This document shows positions 15,166 to 21,772 of a DNA stretch of 25,302 nt, piece by piece (the first letter of the stretch is position 1; every line of letters starts with the position of its first letter). The translations under genes and the position numbers were made by a program. The notes under the pieces were generated by a model. It saw nothing but the letters and a program-made list of their open reading frames with translations, searched no databases and was not told the origin of the DNA. The stretch lies in IMG/VR virus record IMGVR_UViG_3300042309_000417, positions 1-25,302 of that record, one strand, 5' to 3'. Source of the DNA: a virus.

Positions 15166-16098
15166 TTACTGCGCTTCGCGCACCTCGTACCGCAGTCTAC
15201 GCGCTGGGGTTCCGTTGACCCTAGCATGATCCATGTAGAACCGCAGCCATAGCGCACCCTTGGGCTTCGGCGGCATGCCCTTCTCGACAGCCCAGCCATT
15301 CTGTTCGCTGAACTCATCCTTGTAGCCGGGGCTGCGAACGTGCATCACGCGGTCGAGGTACGGGCGACCGTGCAGGGACAGACGCGCCCGCTGAATCGGC
15401 ATGATCCATTCGTCGTGCGTGTGGCCTGTCCAGATGATGTCGGCGTCCGGCAGGTACACCGCCATGCGTGCGGTCTGGATGGTGCCTCGGGTCACGGGAC
15501 CGCCGCCGCCGTACCCGTGGTGCATGTACATGACGATGCTGTTGCCGACAACCTGCCGGCGTTCCTTGTCGCGCACGAGGAACCGCACCCAGTTCGCGTA
15601 GCTGCCAGCGTACGCCTGGCAGGCGGGGTTGCGCGCCTTGAGCGCCTCAACGAGCCGCTCGTTCATGTCGGTCTCGTGACGCTTCTTGACGGCTGTCTCG
15701 TGGTTGCCGGGCGCGAAGAGCAGCGCCATGTCGGCGTTGGGCCCAACGTAGTCGGCGGTCGTTCGGATGACTGCATCGAGGTACTTGCCCTGCTGGTGCT
15801 CAGGCCGGCAAGCGGACGTGTCGCTACGCAAGTCGAATTTCCCTTGCATGAGGCATAGGAAATCCCCGTTGCTTAGCCAACGTGCATTGCGCTCCCGGCA
15901 CTGGCGCAAATGCCGGTCAAACATGGAGCGATCTGCATGGGCGTTATCGATGTGAGCGTCGGAGACCAGCAGAAATTGCTGCTCCCACGATGCTGATGGC
16001 ACGCGGCTCTCATCGTCGCTCATCTCGACGGTGAACGAACCCGGCTGATGCTGCACGATGCTGACCACGACATCAGAGTACGGATCTAAATAATGCAA
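15166..16098 (-). CDS. Calcineurin-like metallophosphoesterase
   Basis: The 310-residue protein has the full set of metal-binding motifs: SDAHID (D47, H49), NGD (D79), GNHE (N132, H133), HHG (H193, H194) and GHTH (H226, H228). It should hydrolyse phosphomono- or diesters; the substrate is unknown. The HHGYGGGGPVTRG segment belongs to a phage-specific subgroup I recall. The chosen start is a TTG at 16098, since the extra N-terminal strand region (PGSFTVEMSDDE) seems part of the fold; an ATG at 16023 is the alternative. It heads a leftward cassette that diverges from the early promoter at 16143. Confidence 0.85.
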   Translation of the reverse strand: MHYLDPYSDVVVSIVQHQPGSFTVEMSDDESRVPSASWEQQFLLVSDAHIDNAHADRSMFDRHLRQCRERNARWLSNGDFLCLMQGKFDLRSDTSACRPEHQQGKYLDAVIRTTADYVGPNADMALLFAPGNHETAVKKRHETDMNERLVEALKARNPACQAYAGSYANWVRFLVRDKERRQVVGNSIVMYMHHGYGGGGPVTRGTIQTARMAVYLPDADIIWTGHTHDEWIMPIQRARLSLHGRPYLDRVMHVRSPGYKDEFSEQNGWAVEKGMPPKPKGALWLRFYMDHARVNGTPARRLRYEVREAQ

Positions 16099-16142
16099 AC
16101 GCAGCCAACCAAAAAAATTGGCAAATGCTCATGTTGACCCCA

Positions 16143-16171
16143 TTGACACACGATATACAGGTCTGTATACT
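16143..16171 (+). promoter_or_regulatory. Sigma70 promoter of the first early operon
   Basis: A perfect -35 TTGACA (16143-16148), a 17-base spacer and a -10 TATACT (16166-16171) form a near-consensus host promoter. A run of seven As lies further upstream (16111-16117). Transcription should begin near 16178. The spacer and -10 are covered by a palindrome, so the promoter is probably regulated. Confidence 0.88.
16154..16169. promoter_or_regulatory. Operator-like palindrome over the first early promoter
   Basis: TATACAG GT CTGTATA is a perfect 7-bp inverted repeat around a GT centre. It overlaps the spacer and the -10 box, where a bound repressor would block RNA polymerase. A related but imperfect version lies in the second early promoter. 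No repressor gene is visible in the window. Confidence 0.6.
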
Positions 16172-16178
16172 TCACCAA

Positions 16179-16193
16179 GCCACATGACGTGGC
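16179..16193 (+). promoter_or_regulatory. 5' leader hairpin of the first early mRNA
   Basis: GCCAC-ATGAC-GTGGC forms a 5-bp stem with a 5-base loop starting at the predicted mRNA 5' end. Such hairpins can stabilise transcripts. The GAGG ribosome site at about 16200 lies outside it. Confidence 0.5.
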
Positions 16194-16207
16194 AGAAAGA
16201 GGATGAC

Positions 16208-16492
16208 ATGCACCACTCACCGTTCAAATTTCTCGATGTAACCAGCGCTGAGCGTGACGCTGGTATCCGTTCCGTTCTGACCTGCAAGCCAGACGGCAAG
16301 CCCAACTGGATTGCCGAAATCTCGCAGTCCGTGTGGGCCGTCGGGTTTAGCCGACGCGAGGCGGTCAAGGCCGCCGTCGCCAAGTACCGCTCAATCGTCG
16401 CCGCCGAGGCCAACGACGAGCCCGACCCCGACTGCGGCGGGGCGATGGACTCGACCGGCATGATCCACTCCGATGCCGAAGGGGGGCTGTGA
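16208..16492 (+). CDS. Small early hypothetical protein
   Basis: The start at 16208 (MHHSPFKFLDVTSAERDAGI) gives 94 residues and is preceded by GAGG; an upstream in-frame ATG at 16118 would lie before the promoter and is rejected. The body contains KPNWIAEISQSVWAVGFSRREAVKAAVAKYR, a strand-strand-helix pattern resembling a small HicB-like or double-stranded RNA-binding-type unit, but I cannot assign it. The C-terminus is acidic. It is the first gene of the early operon and shares a TGATG junction with the next gene. Confidence 0.75.
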   Translation: MHHSPFKFLDVTSAERDAGIRSVLTCKPDGKPNWIAEISQSVWAVGFSRREAVKAAVAKYRSIVAAEANDEPDPDCGGAMDSTGMIHSDAEGGL

Positions 16493-16806
16493 TGCACGGA
16501 CTCCCCCTGTTCGACATCGTCGAGGCTGCCCGACGGCGTGACGTTGGCATGACGCTGTCTGCGCAGGCCCGTGAGCTCCTGCTGACGCAGGCCCGCCTGC
16601 TGGCGCACGAGCACGCAGCACGGCATGGCACCGTGACCGCCGATGACGTGGCGGCGCTTATGTCCGCAGCCGGGATGAACTACGCTGACCTGGGCAATGC
16701 CGCCGGCAGCGTGTTCCGCGAGGGATTCGTCTGGACTGGCGACGTTCGCCAGTCAGCCCGTGTCAGTACTCACCGCCGCCTCGTGCGGGTTTGGAGGATC
16801 GCGTGA
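16492..16806 (+). CDS. Small early phage protein, possibly DNA binding
   Basis: The ATG at 16492 overlaps the previous stop (TGATG) and follows a purine-rich AAGGGGGG site. The 104-residue protein has a helical part (SAQARELLLTQARLLAHEHAA), then VTADDVAALMSAAGM and a conserved-looking AAGSVFREGFVWTG with STHRRLVRVWRI at the end. This pattern occurs in other phage early proteins of unknown function and could be a winged-helix fold. The end overlaps the next gene by 4 bases (GTGA). Confidence 0.75.
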   Translation: MHGLPLFDIVEAARRRDVGMTLSAQARELLLTQARLLAHEHAARHGTVTADDVAALMSAAGMNYADLGNAAGSVFREGFVWTGDVRQSARVSTHRRLVRVWRIA

Positions 16807-17123
16807 TCACCGAGCACACCATCGACCTCGATCTGGACTGGCTGGATGACGACAACGTCAAGGCCATCGAGTTCGCGCAGGAAAACCACGTCGTTGGCAT
16901 CATCACCGCGCACTGGTCCGAAGAGTCGTATGAGGACTTCGACCAACACGGCGGCTCCTACCCGTCAACAGCGTGGAAACTGTGGACCTGGACGCTTGAG
17001 GGCGTTCTCGTCAACGGCCATCAAATGCACATGCCTGACCTGCCTGCCGGCATCACGGCGGCGTTCGACGCGCACGGTTGCGAGAAGGAACTGATGCGCG
17101 AGCAGCCGAGGGGTACGCGATGA
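16803..17123 (+). CDS. Early hypothetical protein
   Basis: The start is set at the GTG at 16803, because GGAGG lies five to six bases before it and the GTGA overlap with the previous stop is typical of coupled genes; a TTG at 16791 is the alternative. The 106-residue protein is acidic and Trp-rich, with LDLDWLDDDNVKAIEFA, then a HWSEESYEDFDQHGG and WKLWTWTLEGVLVNGHQ. I recognise no family. It overlaps the lysozyme-like gene by 4 bases (ATGA). Confidence 0.72.
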   Translation: MITEHTIDLDLDWLDDDNVKAIEFAQENHVVGIITAHWSEESYEDFDQHGGSYPSTAWKLWTWTLEGVLVNGHQMHMPDLPAGITAAFDAHGCEKELMREQPRGTR

Positions 17124-17536
17124 TCGCTGTCATCATCGCAGCCGCGCTGGTCGTGCCGCCGCCTGCCGGCACAGACGTGAACCGCATCCTGACCGCCATC
17201 GCAGCCGTTGAGACTGGTGGCGAGCGTCAGCCGGACCGTGCCGTCGGCGACAACGGGAAGGCGCTCGGTCGTTTCCAGATCTGGGAGGTGTACTGGAAAG
17301 ACGCCTGCGAGTACGACAAGTCGCTTCGTTCGCGACCGTACACCGACGTCACCGACCCTGAATACGCCAGGCGCGTTGTCATCGCCTACCTGTCCCGCTA
17401 CGCACCGGACTGGTCGATTGACACGGTGTCGAGGATCCACAACGGAGGGCCACGTGGCGCAACAGGGAAGCGCCGGAGAGCCACGGACGGCTACGCGGCC
17501 AAGGCCGCACGGGAGTACGCACGATGCGATACTTGA
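17120..17536 (+). CDS. Lysozyme-like protein with hydrophobic N-terminus
   Basis: The ATG at 17120 is chosen since it forms an ATGA junction behind a GAGGGG site. The 138-residue protein starts with a short hydrophobic stretch (MIAVIIAAALVVPPPAG) that could be a signal or signal-arrest segment, though no N-terminal Lys/Arg is present. The rest has the lysozyme layout: a candidate catalytic E31 in IAAVETGGE, GRFQIWEVYW (about 50-59), AYLSRYAPDW and RIHNGGPRGATGK. The spacing resembles i-type (destabilase) lysozymes more than T4 lysozyme. A peptidoglycan-cutting role fits. Its place in an early operon, directly before a methyltransferase that overlaps it by 13 bases, is unusual for an endolysin. 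Confidence 0.72.
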   Translation: MIAVIIAAALVVPPPAGTDVNRILTAIAAVETGGERQPDRAVGDNGKALGRFQIWEVYWKDACEYDKSLRSRPYTDVTDPEYARRVVIAYLSRYAPDWSIDTVSRIHNGGPRGATGKRRRATDGYAAKAAREYARCDT

Positions 17537-19401
17537 GTGTGTGCAGCGGCATTGAGGCCGCGAGCGTGGCTTGGCATCACCTCGGGTGGGAGCCAGTTGG
17601 CTTCTCGGAGATCGAACCCTTTCCGGCGGCGGTGCTCGCGCATCGCTTCCCCAACATCCCCAACTACGGAGACATGACGAAGCATGAATCGTGGCCCATC
17701 ACCCGAGGTGCAATCGACCTTCTGGTCGGAGGTACTCCCTGTCAGTCATTCAGCGTCGCCGGGTTGCGACAAGGACTCGCCGACCCCCGCGGAAACCTCA
17801 TGCTCACCTACCTGGCGATCGCTGATCGACTGCGCCCGAGATGGATCGTGTGGGAAAATGTCCCCGGTGTTCTGTCCTCGAACGGAGGAAGGGATTTTGG
17901 AACCTTCCTCGGGGCGTTGGGCGAACTCGGGTATGGGTGGTGCTACCGATGCCTTGACGCTCAATACGTGCGAGTGGGGGGATGGCCCCGAGCCGTTCCG
18001 CAGCGCAGGCGACGTGTGTTCGTTGTCGGATGTTCTGGAGACTGGGGCGCTGCCGGAGAAGTACTCGCTCTCGCCGAGGGCTTGCAGCGGAATCTTGAGG
18101 CGCGCCGAGCGAAGGGGAAAGGAGTTGCCGCCGATGCTGAAGGCGGCGTTGGAGACGGTTGCTGCGGGACAGTCAGCAGCAAGTGGGCCAAGGGAACCGG
18201 AGGGCCGGCAGGAGACGAGTGCTACAACCTGATCGCGCAGCCGACCGCCTTCCGATGGCAGAACGACCGCGACGGCTTGCAGCAGGACGATGCCGTCGCC
18301 GCGCTGCGAGCTTCGCAGGGCGCGAGCGGGTTCCACGAGATGAATCACCCGGTGATCGCGCAGCCCGTCCCCTACGACCTGTTCCAGATCACCGCCCCGG
18401 TCAACCGACAGAACCGCGCACCTGGCGACCCGTGCCACACTCTCGCCAAGGACAATGCGGCGCACGCTGCGGTGGCGTTCCACCCGACGCAGGATCCCAT
18501 CAGCAGCACGGACGGATCGAGCCATTGCATGGGGACTGGCAGCAGCCGTGGCGATGCAACTATCGCTGTGGCGTTCACCGTTGACATGCAAGCCTGCAAG
18601 GGAAACGCGAATGTTGGCGACGGAAGCGTCAGCCCGACGCTGTGCAAGCCGAGCGGGAACGATGTGCATGCGGTCGCGCATGCGGAAACCTTGCAGCATC
18701 AAGGGTATGATGCGTTCCATGCCAGCACACAAGAAACCAACGCCGTTGCGACATTGCGAACATTGCGGAGCCAAATTGGAGAGGAAGCGTTTGCCGCGTG
18801 GGGACTTGGAATACTTGATTCACTTCAACCGCAGGAAGTATTGCGGTCGCGTTTGCATGGCCTTGGCATTCGATGCGCGACATTCAGCCGTAGTTGGCCC
18901 ATCGACTGCGCGATATCACGCAAGGAAGATCGTGCCACTTGGGCCATGCAATCGGTGCGGGAAGCCCAAGGCGAAGGATGTCCATCACTTGGATGGCAAC
19001 TACCTCAACAACTCGCCACAGAACTTGGAGCGTATTTGTCGGAGCTGCCACGTCCAGGCGCACAGACGGAAAGGTTCGTGCGCGATCTGTGGCTTGCCGG
19101 TGAAAGGATTGGGTTTCTGCGAGAAGCACTATCAGCGTTTCAAGAAGCACGGCGACCCGCGCATCGTGAAGGTCAACCAGCATTGCACGCCATGCAGGTC
19201 AGACGATTAACGGCAACCGAATGCGAGTTTTTACAGGGATTTCCGCGCAACTGGACGATGATCCCGTACCGAGGAAAGTCGCCAGAGGACTGCCCAGACG
19301 GGCCGAGGTACAAGGCACTCGGGAACTCGATGGCCTGCAATTGCATGAGTTGGATTGGCGAGCGTATCGCCGCGTATGAGGCACAAAATGGGAGCACTTG
19401 A
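17524..19401 (+). CDS. C5 cytosine DNA methyltransferase with a nested HNH frame
   Basis: The 625-residue protein has the motif series of C5 methyltransferases: SAM-binding VCSGIEA (6-12), catalytic GGTPCQSFS (C73), ENVPG (111-115) and VPQRRRRVFVVG (158-169). The C-terminal motifs are RRLTATECEFLQGFP (about 559-573) and KALGNSMA (about 596-603). It should methylate a cytosine in phage DNA, which often protects against host restriction. The part between motifs VIII and IX is nearly 400 residues, much longer than a usual recognition domain. About residues 396-562 are encoded by DNA that also carries an HNH endonuclease in another frame. The frame stays open throughout, so a single long product is possible, but an inactive or split enzyme cannot be excluded. 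Confidence 0.88.
   Translation: MRYLSVCSGIEAASVAWHHLGWEPVGFSEIEPFPAAVLAHRFPNIPNYGDMTKHESWPITRGAIDLLVGGTPCQSFSVAGLRQGLADPRGNLMLTYLAIADRLRPRWIVWENVPGVLSSNGGRDFGTFLGALGELGYGWCYRCLDAQYVRVGGWPRAVPQRRRRVFVVGCSGDWGAAGEVLALAEGLQRNLEARRAKGKGVAADAEGGVGDGCCGTVSSKWAKGTGGPAGDECYNLIAQPTAFRWQNDRDGLQQDDAVAALRASQGASGFHEMNHPVIAQPVPYDLFQITAPVNRQNRAPGDPCHTLAKDNAAHAAVAFHPTQDPISSTDGSSHCMGTGSSRGDATIAVAFTVDMQACKGNANVGDGSVSPTLCKPSGNDVHAVAHAETLQHQGYDAFHASTQETNAVATLRTLRSQIGEEAFAAWGLGILDSLQPQEVLRSRLHGLGIRCATFSRSWPIDCAISRKEDRATWAMQSVREAQGEGCPSLGWQLPQQLATELGAYLSELPRPGAQTERFVRDLWLAGERIGFLREALSAFQEARRPAHREGQPALHAMQVRRLTATECEFLQGFPRNWTMIPYRGKSPEDCPDGPRYKALGNSMACNCMSWIGERIAAYEAQNGST
17684..18232 (+). other. Possible nested ORF in the alternative frame of the methyltransferase gene
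   Basis: This 182-codon frame runs inside the 5' half of the methyltransferase gene. Its later part (LTLNTCEWGDG, VCSLSDVLETGALPEKYSLS, ACSGILRRAERRGKELPPML) resembles short phage proteins that I recall from methyltransferase loci. The methyltransferase frame here encodes motif VIII and is certainly real, so this frame is either a true overlapping gene or a shadow that databases have propagated. The ribosome site is weak (GGAG about 12 bases before the ATG). It shares its frame with the HNH gene downstream. Confidence 0.25.
18710..19210 (+). CDS. HNH endonuclease nested out of frame inside the methyltransferase gene
   Basis: The frame gives 166 residues from the ATG at 18710, where an AAGGG lies four bases before; the ATG at 18719 is an alternative. 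It has a Cys pair CEHCG, a second set YCGRVC, then a classic HNH core: CNRCGKPKAKDVHHLDGNY, NNSPQNLERICRSCHVQAH. A final CAICGLPVKGLGFCEKHYQRF with KKHGDP is a zinc-finger unit often seen at the end of phage HNH proteins. These are true family features and not noise from a shifted frame. It should nick or cut DNA, perhaps as a homing enzyme. Its TAA lies within the codons for the RRLT of methyltransferase motif IX. Confidence 0.75.
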   Translation: MRSMPAHKKPTPLRHCEHCGAKLERKRLPRGDLEYLIHFNRRKYCGRVCMALAFDARHSAVVGPSTARYHARKIVPLGPCNRCGKPKAKDVHHLDGNYLNNSPQNLERICRSCHVQAHRRKGSCAICGLPVKGLGFCEKHYQRFKKHGDPRIVKVNQHCTPCRSDD

Positions 19402-19582
19402 AAAACAACTGAAGGAACGCCTGCGGAAGGCAGCCCATGACTTCCCTCGCAATCGGATTGACCCGTGGATGGACGAGTTGCTTACCGCTGCGGTAACTCG
19501 TATCGAAGATCTTGAGCAGCACAATCAAATCCTGCAACGCAGGATCATGGAGATGCGCGATGAGCTACGAACCAAAGCCTGA
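19388..19582 (+). CDS. Small coiled-coil hypothetical protein
   Basis: The ATG at 19388 is chosen because GAGG stands six bases before it; the gene overlaps the methyltransferase end by 14 bases. The 64-residue protein is helical and charged (MGALEKQLKERLRKAAHDF), and its C-terminal half, VTRIEDLEQHNQILQRRIMEMRDEL, has heptad spacing of a coiled coil. No family is recognised. It overlaps the SSB-like gene by 23 bases. Confidence 0.68.
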   Translation: MGALEKQLKERLRKAAHDFPRNRIDPWMDELLTAAVTRIEDLEQHNQILQRRIMEMRDELRTKA

Positions 19583-19817
19583 CACCGGAGCGATCTTCCA
19601 GAACCGCAAGCAGCACGACCGCCAACCCGATTGGCGCGGGAACTGCATGGTCAATGGGGTGGTGATGGAGATCGCAGCCTGGACGAAGACGACGAGCAAG
19701 GGGACCGAGATGCTTTCACTGAAGTTCAGCCTTCCGCGTGAGCGCGAGGATGCACCAGCAGCGCCGGCCAAGCAGGTTAATCACCGCCCGCTCCCCGATA
19801 CCGACATCCCGTTCTGA
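19560..19817 (+). CDS. SSB-like protein with acidic DTDIPF tail
   Basis: The start at 19560 (MSYEPKPDTGAIFQNRKQHD) gives 85 residues. The pattern GAIFQN, then DWRGNCMVNGVVMEIAAWTKTTSKGTEMLSLKFSL is a small OB-fold-like beta unit seen in phage proteins. The C-terminus, PLPDTDIPF, closely resembles the tail of bacterial SSB (DDDIPF), which docks DNA-repair partners. Binding of single-stranded DNA is therefore likely but inferred. It works in the same operon as RusA, and ERF lies in the next transcription unit. Confidence 0.75.
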   Translation: MSYEPKPDTGAIFQNRKQHDRQPDWRGNCMVNGVVMEIAAWTKTTSKGTEMLSLKFSLPREREDAPAAPAKQVNHRPLPDTDIPF

Positions 19818-19825
19818 GGAACAAC

Positions 19826-20254
19826 ATGGCAAACGAAAACAAAGAACCAATCGCGGCACTGGCCGAGTTGTTGGGCGTTGGCGAATACACCGAGGTCAAC
19901 AGTATTGCAACAGAGGCCATCGGCGAGATTGAGGAGTTGCGAGCCAGCATGGATATGCCTGGCGAAGAACGCATGCTGCGACTGCTACGACGTGTCAACG
20001 ACCGAGACGAACAACAGTGCGCTGAGTATGCGGACTGGCTTACCAAGCGCGACATGGGAGAGCGTGACGGATTTGCAAGGAACAAAGTTCTAAACCGCAC
20101 TATGGCAATCGTGGAGGGAGTTCTGTGCAACTACGACAAGGTTGTCGATGGACATGGAAACACTCACGACATGTTTGATGAGCGGTCGAACATCTGCGAC
20201 AAGATTCGTAAGGAATTCAATCGCGTGTTCTGGAGGAAGGAAGAACCGCAATGA
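19826..20254 (+). CDS. Early hypothetical protein
   Basis: This 142-residue soluble protein is acidic and mainly helical, with IAALAELLGVGEYTEVNSI near the start, a central ERMLRLLRRVNDRDEQQCAEYADWL and a C-terminal NICDKIRKEFNRVFWRKEEPQ. AGGA precedes the ATG. No family is recognised. Codon and base use is less GC-rich than in the ERF and structural genes. It joins the next gene by an ATGA overlap. Confidence 0.75.
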   Translation: MANENKEPIAALAELLGVGEYTEVNSIATEAIGEIEELRASMDMPGEERMLRLLRRVNDRDEQQCAEYADWLTKRDMGERDGFARNKVLNRTMAIVEGVLCNYDKVVDGHGNTHDMFDERSNICDKIRKEFNRVFWRKEEPQ

Positions 20255-20496
20255 GAAGCAGCGAACTTGAATGCGCACTACTCGCGCTAGACGAGATGAA
20301 GGCGCAACTTGACGAAGCCAGGCGGGAACTAAAGGTGATGACGGAAGAGCATCGCCTAGCGTGTGAAGATCGAGACTTGATGCAGCGCGAGCGCGACGAA
20401 GCAAGGCGGATGTGGTGCGAACATGGCACTTACACCCACCCAAGGCAACTTGCAAAAGAAATGCGTTGGGACTGCTACAAGGAGGACGGCAAGTGA
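20251..20496 (+). CDS. Small coiled-coil early protein
   Basis: The 81-residue protein is nearly all coiled coil in its first 55 residues (LALDEMKAQLDEARREL, LMQRERDEARRMW) and ends in ARQL-type PRQLAKEMRWDCYKEDGK. The next gene repeats the same scheme (ERDEARR followed by a WDC motif), so the two are probably related by duplication. The function is unknown. It has ATGA and GTGA junctions on its two sides. Confidence 0.72.
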   Translation: MRSSELECALLALDEMKAQLDEARRELKVMTEEHRLACEDRDLMQRERDEARRMWCEHGTYTHPRQLAKEMRWDCYKEDGK

Positions 20497-20777
20497 GCAA
20501 TCTTGAATGGGATGTTTATATGGCAATCCTCCGTGACAAGTCTGATGACCCATCGGTTTGGGCGCGTAACAAACTTCAACAAATGGCATACCGCATTCAT
20601 GCCATCACCGCCGAGCGCGACGAGGCGAGGCGGGAGGTGTCGTTCCTAAGGCCGATCGTTTGTCTAGGAGCGCAGACCGCACACGAGTACGCCAAGCAGC
20701 GCGGCTGGGATTGTTTTGAACAAACCATGTGCAAGGAGGCACAACATGACCTTGAGGCAGACACGCATTCCGGCTGA
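20493..20777 (+). CDS. Small early protein related to its upstream neighbour
   Basis: Start at the GTG at 20493, seven bases after GGAGG and overlapping the previous stop as GTGA; an earlier ATG in this frame lies over the previous gene. The 94-residue protein has SNLEWDVYMAILRDKSDD, a helical ITAERDEARREVSFLRP and YAKQRGWDCFEQTM. The last two resemble ERDEARR and MRWDCY in the upstream gene. The function is unknown. It overlaps the following gene by 32 bases. Confidence 0.7.
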   Translation: MSNLEWDVYMAILRDKSDDPSVWARNKLQQMAYRIHAITAERDEARREVSFLRPIVCLGAQTAHEYAKQRGWDCFEQTMCKEAQHDLEADTHSG

Positions 20778-20973
20778 CTTTGGCACCGTGGTCCTGACGC
20801 TGAAGGGTGGCGAGTCCGCCATCCTGACGCTTGAGGACAAGGTTGTTGCCGTGTTCAGACCGAGCAGCAAGAAGGCGACCAAGGTTCGAGTTAGCGCACC
20901 AATGCAAATCGCCATCTGGCGCACCACTATCATTGAGGACGATGATGCACGACGACCTGATGCGCCGGATTGA
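20746..20973 (+). CDS. Small early hypothetical protein
   Basis: The ATG at 20746 has an excellent AAGGAGG site six bases upstream. The 75-residue protein is rich in beta-type residues (FGTVVLTLKGGESAILTLEDKVVAVF), followed by a basic KKATKVRV and an acidic end (EDDDARRPDAPD). No family is recognised. It overlaps the next gene by about 29 bases. Confidence 0.7.
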   Translation: MTLRQTRIPADFGTVVLTLKGGESAILTLEDKVVAVFRPSSKKATKVRVSAPMQIAIWRTTIIEDDDARRPDAPD

Positions 20974-21184
20974 TTCGTACCTCGCCGGAAACGCGCCGGA
21001 CCTGGACGGTGTCACGTTGGTGCGAGAGTGCCGTACTGCCTTGGCTTTGCGGACGCTACAGGCAAGCCTGCTCGAGCAACGCATCGAGGATCTGCGTGCA
21101 TCGCACATGCGTGCCCGCATCGCGCTACAGGATCTGATGACCAAGCATCAGGACACACTGCGATACATGCACAGGGACACGTGA
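20945..21184 (+). CDS. Small helical early protein
   Basis: Two adjacent ATGs occur at 20942 and 20945; the second has the better spacing (six bases) from GAGG. The 79-residue protein is helical (RRIDSYLAGNAPDLD, TALALRTLQASLLEQRIEDL) and has no recognised family. It shares a TGATG junction with the next gene. Confidence 0.65.
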   Translation: MHDDLMRRIDSYLAGNAPDLDGVTLVRECRTALALRTLQASLLEQRIEDLRASHMRARIALQDLMTKHQDTLRYMHRDT

Positions 21185-21486
21185 TGCCAGAGACTGACGA
21201 GGACATCATCGACCGCATTGATGTCCAGCCGTTCGTCAGCCCGATCTTGGCCGAGGCACGCGATGAAATCATTTACCTGCGCAACGAGATGGCGTTTCTC
21301 ATGCGCGGGTGCAACGAGCTCAAGCAAAGACTCCTGACCTATGAACGAACGCCTGATCGAGTTCACCGTTCCGGGCATGGCAGCACCGCAGGGAAGCAAG
21401 CGCCTGGTGCGCCTGCGGAACGGTCGGACGGTGATGTTCGACCAGTGCAAGCGCCTGAAGCCGTGGCGAGCCGCCGTCGCCTATGA
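21184..21486 (+). CDS. Small early protein overlapping the RusA gene
   Basis: The ATG at 21184 overlaps the previous stop. The first 52 residues look like a real protein, with DEDIIDRIDVQPFVSPILAE and ARDEIIYLRNEMAFLMRG. From about residue 53 the frame lies over the RusA gene and reads as low-complexity Arg/Pro/Ala, giving 100 residues in all and a 146-base overlap. The tail may be dispensable. The function is unknown. Confidence 0.55.
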   Translation: MPETDEDIIDRIDVQPFVSPILAEARDEIIYLRNEMAFLMRGCNELKQRLLTYERTPDRVHRSGHGSTAGKQAPGAPAERSDGDVRPVQAPEAVASRRRL

Positions 21487-21772
21487 GGCTGGGCGTGCTT
21501 GGGTCGGGCCGCCGGCTGAGGCTGCCTGCACCATCAGCGCCGAGTTCGTGTTTGAGCGGCCCAAGAGTCACTGGCGCAAGGCTGGCGAACTAACCAAGAC
21601 CGCGCCGCTGCACCCGGGCAAGCCGGACATCGACAAGCTTTGCCGCGCACTGCTCGACGGTCTGACCGGCGTCGTGATGGTCGATGACTCGCAAGTCGTG
21701 TGGCTGAACGCACATAAGCGTTACGGGTCGCAGTCAGAAACCTTTGTCACGATTTCTTACGCAGCCCGTTGA
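21341..21772 (+). CDS. rusA: RusA-like Holliday junction resolvase
   Basis: The 143-residue protein has the RusA layout: an N-terminal strand with PQGSKRLVRLRNGR (16-29), a middle FVFERPKSHW, and the metal-binding core HPGKPDIDKLCRALLDGL (91-108) with D96, D98 and D106, followed by VMVDDSQVV (D115, D116). RusA dimers cut four-way DNA junctions formed in recombination or replication, so this fits with the ERF and SSB-like genes nearby. Length and spacing are normal. It is the last gene before the second early promoter. Confidence 0.92.
   Translation: MNERLIEFTVPGMAAPQGSKRLVRLRNGRTVMFDQCKRLKPWRAAVAYEAGRAWVGPPAEAACTISAEFVFERPKSHWRKAGELTKTAPLHPGKPDIDKLCRALLDGLTGVVMVDDSQVVWLNAHKRYGSQSETFVTISYAAR

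Noticed and set aside
16118-16207. Upstream extension of the first early gene to the ATG at 16118
   Set aside because: The promoter and its predicted start site lie inside that stretch, so those codons would not be on the mRNA.
17746-18774. Minus-strand open frame of 342 codons over the methyltransferase gene
   Set aside because: It covers the antisense of strong methyltransferase motifs, shows no domain pattern and has Arg/Ser-rich shadow composition.
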